A stretch of DNA of 17,124 nucleotides from positions 1-17,124 of the forward strand of contig JBNKLG010000057.1 of NCBI GenBank assembly GCA_050292235.1, in the 5' to 3' direction. Positions 7,773-14,366 of the stretch are shown here, in pieces. The position numbers and the translations under genes were made by a program. The notes below the pieces were generated by a model. That model searched no databases. It saw only the letters and a program-made list of their open reading frames with translations, and had not been told where the DNA came from. How positions within the stretch are numbered: position 1 is the first letter of the stretch; every line of letters starts with the position of its first letter. Origin of the DNA: JBNKLG01 sp050292235. GTDB taxonomy: Bacteria; Pseudomonadota; Gammaproteobacteria; Chromatiales; Chromatiaceae.

Positions 7773-9068
7773 CTAGTGCAGTGAAAAAACGTCACTGTTA
7801 TGGCGATTCCTGCGCTGGGGTTTTGGGGGTGGAGCCTGATATCCCTCACTGAAACTGGTGAGGGAGCGGCCAGCACCCTGCAAACGGCGCAGGAATTCCT
7901 GAGTGGGATAGCCGTCAGCAGGCATGCCCAGTCTTTTCTGTTCTTTGCGGGTGGCGTTGCGAGTGCCAGCACCGATGACACCATCGATTTTACCGACATC
8001 ATGGCCTCTCTTTTGCAGGAGTCGTTGCACCTCTTTGGTCTCGTTGAGGCTCAGGCTCTCTACAGTACCGTTGCCCTTGCTAACCGTTGAGGCCCCATTG
8101 AGGCGGGTAGCCAGATAGGCGGCGGTGGTGGCGTAGACCAGGGACTTGTTCCAGTTGGTGTAGATGCGGAAATTGTCATAGGCGAGAAAGGCCGGGCCAT
8201 CCTTGCCCATGGGCAACAGCAGCGAGGCCTTGAGATTACTGCTCTTGAGACGTCCGTTGACACCGCTGACTCCGTAGCTTTTCCAGGTGCTGACCGGGAG
8301 CATGGTCTCGAGGTTGGCCTGTTCCCAGGGTAGATCTTCGGGGACACGCACCTCTTCCAGCCAGGGCTCTCCCCGGTGCCAACCCAGGTGCCCCAAGTGT
8401 TTGGCGGTTGAGGCGATGACATCGGCTTTACTATGAATGAGATCGACGCGGCCATCACCATCGGCATCGGTGCCGTGTTGCAGATAGTCGGTGGGCAAAA
8501 ACTGGGTCTGGCCCAGTTCACCAGCCCAGGCGCCCTTCATCTCTTCGGGACTCAGATAGCCTTTGTCGATGATACGCAGAGCGGATATCAATTGGGGACG
8601 AAAAAGCTCGGGCCGACGGCAGTCGTAGGCCAGGGTGGCTAGGGATTGCAACGTATCAAAGTCGCCGGTGTTGGCACCAAAGTCGGTTTCCAGGGCCCAG
8701 AAAGCAGTGATCACCGGGGCGGGGACTCCGTGCTCCCGTTCCAAACGATGGAAAAGGTTGCTGTACTGACTCATGTATTTCTTGCCGACCCGAAGTCGAT
8801 AGCTGTTGGCCATGCGTCCGGCAAAGGTGAGAAAGGTCTGGGCGAAGACGCCCTGTTTGCGATCCATACCGATGACGCGACTGTCGTAACTGATGCCATC
8901 CAAGGCGCTGATGGCATTGCTGGAAATACCTGCCTGACGGGCATCCTGTCTGACGCCGTCAAGCCAACTGGAAAAGGATCCGCTGCCGCAACCTTCCGCT
9001 TGGCCGAGGCCGGAAGCAGTCAGACATAGGCAACCAATAAAGAAAGGGGTAAAACGGGCAGGGCGCAT
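7773..9068 (-). CDS. MltB-family lytic murein transglycosylase (GH103) with C-terminal peptidoglycan-binding domain
   Basis: 431 residues. Cleaves the MurNAc-GlcNAc bond of peptidoglycan in the periplasm, leaving a 1,6-anhydro end. Residues 1-25 are a signal peptide; Cys13 and Cys27 are present but neither sits in a convincing lipobox, so soluble export is more likely than lipoprotein. The SLT_2-type catalytic domain (about 33-325) has ITAFWALETDFG with the catalytic Glu127, the GELGQTQFLPTDYLQHGTD block, and a DxDxDG loop (Asp201, 203, 205 and Asp209) like the EF-hand calcium site of E. coli Slt35/MltB. Residues about 338-395 form a PG_binding_1 domain (EVQRLLQKRGHDVGKIDGVIG). The tail is proline- and basic-rich. 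The ATG at 9068 has AAGGAG 6 bases upstream. It is divergent from the 63-residue gene and ATPase. Close MltB paralogues with this architecture exist, so the exact paralogue name is left open. Confidence 0.93.
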   Translation of the reverse strand: MRPARFTPFFIGCLCLTASGLGQAEGCGSGSFSSWLDGVRQDARQAGISSNAISALDGISYDSRVIGMDRKQGVFAQTFLTFAGRMANSYRLRVGKKYMSQYSNLFHRLEREHGVPAPVITAFWALETDFGANTGDFDTLQSLATLAYDCRRPELFRPQLISALRIIDKGYLSPEEMKGAWAGELGQTQFLPTDYLQHGTDADGDGRVDLIHSKADVIASTAKHLGHLGWHRGEPWLEEVRVPEDLPWEQANLETMLPVSTWKSYGVSGVNGRLKSSNLKASLLLPMGKDGPAFLAYDNFRIYTNWNKSLVYATTAAYLATRLNGASTVSKGNGTVESLSLNETKEVQRLLQKRGHDVGKIDGVIGAGTRNATRKEQKRLGMPADGYPTQEFLRRLQGAGRSLTSFSEGYQAPPPKPQRRNRHNSDVFSLH

Positions 9069-9086
9069 GATGTCTCCTTGGTTAGG

Positions 9087-9114
9087 TTTGGGTCACGACA
9101 AGCTCCTGTATAAT
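9087..9114 (+). promoter_or_regulatory. Probable promoter for the 63-residue gene and the Rad50-like ATPase
   Basis: A perfect -10 hexamer TATAAT lies at 9109-9114. A weak -35, TTTGGG at 9087-9092, is 16 bases upstream. The site sits in the short divergent region between the mltB-like start (9068) and the start at 9153, leaving a leader of roughly 30 bases. No equally good promoter was seen for the minus-strand gene in the same gap. Confidence 0.5.
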
Positions 9115-9152
9115 CGCCTCTTATTCATTCATTTGCCAGTCGGAAACCCCTT

Positions 9153-9344
9153 ATGACGTCTTTCGACACCCCTGAGCAGCACTCGGTAGAAGACCCTTCC
9201 AGTCCAAGTCAGGACTTTGCGGACTTTTGCCGCGAAGAGAAAATACGTCGGGTGAACTCGGGACAGCGTGTGAATGCGGAGCGCTATGACCGGGTGGTGG
9301 CGCTCATCATGGAGAAGCTACACGCCCTGGAGACCGAGGAATGA
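9153..9344 (+). CDS. Small acidic protein of unknown function, coupled to the Rad50-like ATPase
   Basis: 63 residues; not recognised. No signal peptide, membrane segment or Cys. The first 22 residues are acidic, Ser/Pro-rich and probably disordered. From residue 23 it is a charged region (DFADFCREEKIRRVNSGQ) followed by a likely amphipathic helix (ERYDRVVALIMEKLHALETEE). The stop TGA at 9342-9344 overlaps the ATG of the ATPase gene (ATGA), and GAGGA inside this gene serves as that gene's ribosome binding site, so the two are translationally coupled. The codon composition matches the ATPase. Tight coupling suggests a partner or regulator of the ATPase, but that is inference. Its own ribosome binding site is weak (CGGAAA). 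Confidence 0.65.
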   Translation: MTSFDTPEQHSVEDPSSPSQDFADFCREEKIRRVNSGQRVNAERYDRVVALIMEKLHALETEE

Positions 9345-11164
9345 TTATTCGATCCCTGCGGGCAGAAAATCTCCTCAAATACCAGCGATTGGATCTGTCC
9401 GATCTGCCGGAATCCGGATTGATTGCCATCAGTGGCGCCAATGAATCGGGCAAAAGCAGCATCGGCGAAACCCTCTGCTTTGCTCTTTTCGGCCGTACCT
9501 ATTCCCTGGATGATAGGAATCTGGACAAACTGATTCGCTGGGATAGCGACCACTGCTCTGTGGCCTGTGGTTTTCGCGTAGGAGAGGAGAATTACCGCCT
9601 GGCCCGTTATCTGGATCGTGATGGGGTGCATAATGCTACCCTCATCCGCGGTGTGGATGAGGTCCCCTATGCCATCGGCAGAGAGCAGGTGGCCGAGACG
9701 CTCTATGATTTGGTGGGGTTCGAATACGAGGAGTTTATCGACTCCTTTTACCTGGCCCAGCGCGAGATCATTAAACCCCATCCTCATAGCTATACCGTCA
9801 AAACCATGGCCGGGATCACGGCGGTGGAGTATGTTTTGGACGAACTGGATGGGGAGAAGAGCGAGAGGCTGAACCAGATCGCCAGTTTGCAGGCCCAGCA
9901 ACAGGCTCTGGCTGTCGAGGCTGAGGCCCTGGGCTTCGTGTCAGAAAAGCTGGCTCAACTGCAACAGCAGCGTGATGAGATGCGTGTCCAGGCTGAAACC
10001 TGTGCCCGTCTGGCCGATGATCTGAACCAATCTGCCCAGGCCTATCAGGCATCCATTCCTGCTATTGCTAAGAGTCATGATTCCCGAAACCGCAGTGTGA
10101 CCATGGCGCTATTGATGGCAGCGATTGCGGTCAATACTGCGGGTATATGGCTGCTGTTGGGGCCTGACGTGCCTGCCAATCTGTTGAGCCAACTCTTTGC
10201 CGATTGGCAGGCACAGCGAGAATCCTTCCTTTATGGGGCGGGTGTTGCCGTCGTCATGATGCTGATCCTGCTGATTCGATATAGCCTTAGTGACTCAAAG
10301 ATCGAAACCCTGCGACATCGAGGCGTAGAACTGGCCGATCAGCTCGGCCAAGTGATCGATTTTTCTCACCGCATCGGGCCCCTAGAGGGAGATAGGGCGG
10401 TGATCGAGGGCTATCAATCTTTTGCTGAAGAAGCTTGTCTGCGACTCCAGGGTTCCCTGTACGAAGGGGCCTCGGCAGAGCTTAAATCCCAGAAGATACT
10501 CGCTGGCACTGTAGGCTGGCTGCGTCAGGTGTATCAGATTCAGCTTCGGCGGGTGGATTTTCTGGGTGACGATATCCAAAAAGAGAACCAGGTCAAACAG
10601 CAGTTCGAGACCCTGCAATGCCGGCAACAGGATCTGGCGGACAAGATTGCCGCCCATCAGGATGAAGTCGACCTGCGCATCGAGGCTGAGGAACTCCTCA
10701 CCCTGGCCGGTCGCCACATGTCCCGGCGCTTCAACAATAACCTGCGCGATCTGGCCGGGCGCACCTTGCCTCTTTTTACCGAGGATCGCTACCAGCACCT
10801 ACAGATCGACGATGAACTGAATGTACGCGTTTTCTCCATCGGCAAACGCGATTACATGGATCTGGAAGAGGTTTCCAGCGGCACTCAGCGCCAGATCATG
10901 TTGGCAGTTCGTCTGGCCCTGGCCCAGCAGATGGTGGATACAGCGGTAGGCGATCGCCAGTTCGTCTTTCTGGACGAACCCTTTGCCTTCTTCGACGGCA
11001 CTCGTACCCGTCACTCCCTCAAGGTCATGCGTGATCTGCGCCAGGATCTGCCACAGATCTGGGTGGTGGCGCAAGGATTTCCTGAGGGCGAGATTTTCGA
11101 AAAAAATATCCAATGTCAGCGGGGGGGCAAGGTGCTGGTGGATAGATCGCCTGTCCAATCTTGA
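9341..11164 (+). CDS. Rad50/SbcC-like AAA ATPase with a membrane hairpin in the coiled-coil region
   Basis: 607 residues. N-terminal half-site: MIIRSLRAENLLKY, Walker A GANESGKS (32-39) and a Rad50-type Q-loop FIDSFYLAQREI (132-143). C-terminal half-site: ABC-type signature VSSGTQRQ (511-518), Walker B FVFLDEP (541-547, Asp545 and Glu546) and a switch-like WVVAQG (574-579). Between them lie two helical arms (about 165-240 and 320-455) rich in Gln, Glu and Leu. These are joined not by a zinc hook (no CxxC) but by two hydrophobic segments (about 253-273 and 297-314) with a short polar loop. This predicts an ATPase whose nucleotide-binding heads face the cytoplasm and whose arms are anchored in the inner membrane. 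It is shorter than SbcC (about 1000 residues) and no SbcD/Mre11 nuclease lies nearby; YhaN-type proteins are the closest named comparison. Role in DNA or envelope processes unknown. Confidence 0.82.
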   Translation: MIIRSLRAENLLKYQRLDLSDLPESGLIAISGANESGKSSIGETLCFALFGRTYSLDDRNLDKLIRWDSDHCSVACGFRVGEENYRLARYLDRDGVHNATLIRGVDEVPYAIGREQVAETLYDLVGFEYEEFIDSFYLAQREIIKPHPHSYTVKTMAGITAVEYVLDELDGEKSERLNQIASLQAQQQALAVEAEALGFVSEKLAQLQQQRDEMRVQAETCARLADDLNQSAQAYQASIPAIAKSHDSRNRSVTMALLMAAIAVNTAGIWLLLGPDVPANLLSQLFADWQAQRESFLYGAGVAVVMMLILLIRYSLSDSKIETLRHRGVELADQLGQVIDFSHRIGPLEGDRAVIEGYQSFAEEACLRLQGSLYEGASAELKSQKILAGTVGWLRQVYQIQLRRVDFLGDDIQKENQVKQQFETLQCRQQDLADKIAAHQDEVDLRIEAEELLTLAGRHMSRRFNNNLRDLAGRTLPLFTEDRYQHLQIDDELNVRVFSIGKRDYMDLEEVSSGTQRQIMLAVRLALAQQMVDTAVGDRQFVFLDEPFAFFDGTRTRHSLKVMRDLRQDLPQIWVVAQGFPEGEIFEKNIQCQRGGKVLVDRSPVQS

Positions 11165-11507
11165 TTAAAGAGATATTATCTGGTTTTTCGAAAGTCAAAA
11201 TCCCTAACGAATGCCAATATCTTACCAATACCATTTTCTTCGATGAAATGAGTTAACAGGCAAATCAATATCAGCAAAATATTGCAGGCTGCACTCTGAA
11301 TAATCATAATCATCAAATATTTTAGACAGGATCTAAAAGATCTGTATGCAGATGCCTTGAGTGAGATTGTCTATTGCTAAGTTTGAACTTTTTTTGCCTT
11401 TTTCTGTTTATGTTCTACACTCCGGTAAGTATGCTCAGTTTTCTCAAACAGGGATTCAGTAGTGCTCTCAATGGATGAATTGATCATTTGTTTAGAGGAT
11501 TTATTTT
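11165..11507. other. AT-rich intergenic region between the ATPase and the sensor gene
   Basis: 343 bases with no credible gene. A weak 4-bp hairpin followed by GGTTTTTC just after the ATPase stop (about 11171-11190) might end that transcript. Two overlapping small hairpins share the AGATC segment: GATCT-AAA-AGATC (11330-11342) and ATCTG-TATG-CAGAT (11340-11353). A T-rich tract (11386-11403) leads into a candidate promoter at 11394-11421. The start at 11508 has GAGGA 8 bases upstream. Confidence 0.5.
11394..11421 (+). promoter_or_regulatory. Candidate promoter for the HAMP sensor gene and following genes
   Basis: TTGCCT (11394-11399) and TACACT (11416-11421) are separated by 16 bases, each matching four of six consensus positions. 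They lie about 90 bases before the start codon at 11508. Weak by sequence alone; the T-rich surroundings make chance matches likely. Confidence 0.28.
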
Positions 11508-12326
11508 ATGAATCGACCTGCTTCGAACGCCATTCAGCAAGAATCAAAAGTGCCAGGCCTGAGGATTGGTACCAAGCTTGTTCTTACCTTTTTGGGGTTT
11601 ATTTTTCTTTTGAGTATATCGTTGTTTTTTACCTATCAAAGGTATGTGCCACCTTTGATCAGTAATCAAATTGCCCAGCGTACCTATGCTATATCGAAAT
11701 CTCTTTCTTCTTCCATTCAAGAGTCAGTCATTACTCGAAATTATCTGCGAGTAAATGAGATTGCAGAGATTACCGTAAAGTTGCCAGATGTGGCTTATGT
11801 GGCCATTATCAATAAAAGGGGTATTCCCATTGCTGGGCAGTTTAGTGACTTGAGCCGTTTTAGCTATGAATTTTCTCAGCTGGTTAAAGAAAAAGGATTT
11901 CCAAGGGAATTGGCCGGTGCGGTACGGATGAGGGCTGATCAGAAGGAGAGGCGACGGGATCTGGTTGTGGGCGGTCAAAAGGTGTTAGAGATAGCAATGC
12001 CCATAGGCAATAGTGGTAGTGAGGCCCATGTCGGTATTTTTACAGAAAATATTGATGCGGAGCTGCAGGCTGCACTTTATCCCTTACTTATTTTGCTTGG
12101 CGTCATGGCCATACTTGGTATGGCGGCCATTTTCCTGGTTGCGAGAACTGTGTCCCGCCCCATTCGCCAATTGACTGAACAGGCACACGCCATTTCAACC
12201 GGAACCATCGCTTCTAGTTTGGATATCAAAGGCGGTGGCGAGATATGGGAGTTGGCACGGTCTTTTAGTCGTATGCAAACGTCTATCCAATTTATGATGA
12301 GGCAAATACGCAAGCAGAGAAAGTGA
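11508..12326 (+). CDS. Membrane sensor with Cache-like periplasmic domain and HAMP, no output domain
   Basis: 272 residues. One membrane segment at about 22-42, a periplasmic region of about 145 residues, a second membrane segment at about 191-213, then a HAMP domain (about 212-264; TVSRPIRQLTEQAHAISTG and GGGEIWELARSFSRM). The periplasmic part looks Cache/PAS-like (VAYVAIINKRGIPIAG at 96-110, then VGIFTENIDAEL before TM2). The protein ends eight residues after HAMP with a basic tail (RQIRKQRK): there is no kinase, GGDEF, EAL, phosphatase or methyl-accepting region. The next gene starts within 50 bases, leaving no room for a lost domain in another frame. It is followed by two PhnD-type binding proteins, which may bind its periplasmic face; that is inference. 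GAGGA precedes the ATG by 8 bases. The AT-rich composition matches the next two genes. Confidence 0.82.
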   Translation: MNRPASNAIQQESKVPGLRIGTKLVLTFLGFIFLLSISLFFTYQRYVPPLISNQIAQRTYAISKSLSSSIQESVITRNYLRVNEIAEITVKLPDVAYVAIINKRGIPIAGQFSDLSRFSYEFSQLVKEKGFPRELAGAVRMRADQKERRRDLVVGGQKVLEIAMPIGNSGSEAHVGIFTENIDAELQAALYPLLILLGVMAILGMAAIFLVARTVSRPIRQLTEQAHAISTGTIASSLDIKGGGEIWELARSFSRMQTSIQFMMRQIRKQRK

Positions 12327-12374
12327 GCGGAAACCAAAATGAGAAGTAAGACTGACGGCTTGCGGGGTGATTTC

Positions 12375-13202
12375 ATGAAACATTTGTTGACCTCACTGGT
12401 AGCGGGGTTTCTTTGCGCATATTCTTTGGCTGGTTATGCCAATAGGCCACTGCGGTTATCCATGTTGCCGCTCTACTCTTCCGGTGAAATAGATAAACGA
12501 ATACGGCCGCTGGCAGACTATTTGGGGTCGGCGATTGGAAGTCCTGTTGAGCCAGTGATTGCAAGCGACTTCAAAACTTATCAGCAGCGCTTGTCCAGAG
12601 ATATTGATATTGGTTTTGAGAATCCTGTTGTTTATGTTAGATCGTCTCATGAGGCCCTGGCAGTTGTCTTCAAAGAGCGCTATGGATCAAGATTCAGAGG
12701 GCTGATTATTACTCGTGCGGACAGCTCAATAGTCAGTATGAATGAGCTGAAAGGGAAGCGGGTTTCCATTGTTAGCCGCACTTCTGCAGGAGGATACCTT
12801 TCACAATCTCTGTCACTCGCTAAAGTTGGTATTGATGCAGGTAGAGATTTGGTGTTGGAAGATGCCTTGGATAATAAGCAGGAGAACGTGATACTTTCCA
12901 CCTACAATGGCGATGTGGATGCTGGTTTTGTCCGTGAGTCTGCACTGCATGCGGCAGATAAATATGTGCCTTCAAGTCAGTTAAGAATTATTCAAAGAAC
13001 TGCTTATATGCCGGAGTGGGTGCTGTCTGTTCGTTCGGATTTGCCGGAGAAGACAAAGCTACTTATCAGGAAGGCATTGCTGGATTTGCATGATGGTAGT
13101 CCTGTGCTGAAGGCGTTGAATATTATGGCGTTTAAAGAAGCAAGTGATCAGGATTATGATGTAATAAGAAAAGCATTGGGTTTGCCTATTCCATCCCGTT
13201 AA
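12375..13202 (+). CDS. PhnD-type periplasmic substrate-binding protein (first copy)
   Basis: 275 residues. Residues 1-22 are a signal peptide (KHLLTSLVAGFLCAYSLAGYA), so periplasmic. The body resembles the phosphate/phosphite/phosphonate ABC-transporter binding-protein family: LRLSMLPLYSS at the first strand, RPLADYLG, DIDIGFENP (76-84), FRGLIITRADS, TSAGGYLSQ (136-144, the position of the phosphate-type anion loop), QENVI and GDVDAGFVRESA (179-190). No permease or ATPase gene is near, so the protein may feed a sensor rather than a transporter; the ligand is unknown. The ATG at 12375 is preferred because it begins the signal peptide and has GGGGTGA upstream; an in-frame ATG at 12339 would add 12 residues. 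It is 48 bases after the HAMP gene, same strand, probably one operon, and paralogous to the next gene. Confidence 0.85.
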   Translation: MKHLLTSLVAGFLCAYSLAGYANRPLRLSMLPLYSSGEIDKRIRPLADYLGSAIGSPVEPVIASDFKTYQQRLSRDIDIGFENPVVYVRSSHEALAVVFKERYGSRFRGLIITRADSSIVSMNELKGKRVSIVSRTSAGGYLSQSLSLAKVGIDAGRDLVLEDALDNKQENVILSTYNGDVDAGFVRESALHAADKYVPSSQLRIIQRTAYMPEWVLSVRSDLPEKTKLLIRKALLDLHDGSPVLKALNIMAFKEASDQDYDVIRKALGLPIPSR

Positions 13203-13329
13203 TATAGGAACTGTTTTTCAACTCGTGTTGTTTTTATTATTGTGATTGTGGGTGTTCATGTGTGGATCGAGAGAAATGTCATCTAATCAATGCAAACCTG
13301 ACCGAATTGGTTGTTTGGAGATTCGTACC

Positions 13330-14136
13330 ATGAGAAAAAGCATATTGCTGCTTATATTGTTTTCTGTGCTTTCCTTACCTGTATATGGCCGTGAATATGT
13401 GATTTCAATGCTTCCCCGGTATTATCCCGATAAGCTGACAAGCATGATGAACCCACTTGCGGAGTATCTTTCGGATCAGCTGGGAGAGAAAGTGCGGTTT
13501 GAGTTGACGAAAAATTTCACCGATTATGAAAATAAAGTCAATAATGGGACAATTGATATTGGGTATGAAAATCCTTTGATTTTTTCCAAGATTACGTCTG
13601 CCCATGAGGCCGTTGCCATGGCTGTTGATGCACATGATGGTGAAAAATTTAGAGGAATAGTGATAACTCGCCCTGATAGCGATGTGAAGAAACTGGAGGA
13701 TCTTTCCGGAAAAACAGTCATGATCGTTAGTGATACGTCTGCTGGGGGGTATCTGTCTCAGCTCTTAAGCTTGAATAAGGCCCATATGGAGGTGAAGGGA
13801 ATTACTTTTCTTACTGCGGCAGAAAACCGACAGGAAAACGTCATTATTCCGGTAAGTACAGGTGATGTGGATGCGGGTTTTATCCGAGAATCAGCTTTTG
13901 GTATTGCCGATAAATACATTATGCCAAAAAGTATTCATACGGTTGCTGAAACAGCGTGGCTGCCTAACTGGTCAATTTCTGTCAAAAGAGATTTGCCACC
14001 TGAGGTCCGACAGAAACTGGTCCAGGCTATACTGTCGTTAAAGGCGGATGACCCTATCCTGAAGGCGATTGGTATTGCAGGTTTTGCTAAAGCATCTGAT
14101 GATGATTATGCTATTATGAAAGGTCTTGTTAAATAG
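13330..14136 (+). CDS. PhnD-type periplasmic substrate-binding protein (second copy)
   Basis: 268 residues. Residues 1-20 are a signal peptide (RKSILLLILFSVLSLPVYG). The body aligns with the preceding gene over its length: YVISMLPRYYP, NPLAEYLSDQLG, DIGYENP, FRGIVITRPDS, TSAGGYLSQ (136-144), QENVI, GDVDAGFIRESA (178-189), ADKY, and a similar C-terminal helix ending. The overall likeness is clear but far from identical, so the duplication is old or the two came together separately. The ligand-contact residues around DIGFENP versus DIGYENP and in the first loop differ, so substrates may differ. The ATG at 13330 has GGAG about 9 bases upstream; an in-frame start at 13246 would add 28 residues before the signal peptide and is rejected. 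The 127-base gap from the first copy holds no clear promoter or terminator. Confidence 0.85.
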   Translation: MRKSILLLILFSVLSLPVYGREYVISMLPRYYPDKLTSMMNPLAEYLSDQLGEKVRFELTKNFTDYENKVNNGTIDIGYENPLIFSKITSAHEAVAMAVDAHDGEKFRGIVITRPDSDVKKLEDLSGKTVMIVSDTSAGGYLSQLLSLNKAHMEVKGITFLTAAENRQENVIIPVSTGDVDAGFIRESAFGIADKYIMPKSIHTVAETAWLPNWSISVKRDLPPEVRQKLVQAILSLKADDPILKAIGIAGFAKASDDDYAIMKGLVK

Positions 14137-14366
14137 TCTGATATTTGGCAGAGCAGGGCTGTTCAGTCTCTAAGATTAAGTTGATATTTCATGCCTTCTT
14201 AAAGTAAGTCAAGAGGGCAAGTCAGCTCAGCAGTTTGAATGTGCGTGCTTCGTAGTGTAGAACGCGGTAATTTAGTTAGTGCTTTTAGGGTGCTGTATGG
14301 TTTACGTTGGTTTTATGCTGGCCTGACCCTGTCGCTCAAGTTTAAAGATCCCTTTTTCCAAGTAAT
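14137..14366. other. AT-rich intergenic region before hrpB
   Basis: 230 bases at the right end of the AT-rich segment. A 63-codon frame at 14239-14430 overlaps the hrpB start and shows no recognisable protein character. No strong hairpin with T-run follows the second binding-protein gene, and no clear promoter for hrpB was found; TATGGT near 14297 preceded by TG is a weak candidate only. Confidence 0.45.

Noticed and set aside
9069..9152. Minus-strand promoter for the mltB-like gene in the divergent gap
   Set aside because: TATACA-like -10 candidates exist but none has a -35 at an acceptable spacing.
9284..9901. 205-codon minus-strand frame opposite the start of the ATPase
   Set aside because: It is antisense to the conserved Walker A and Q-loop region and shows no domain of its own.
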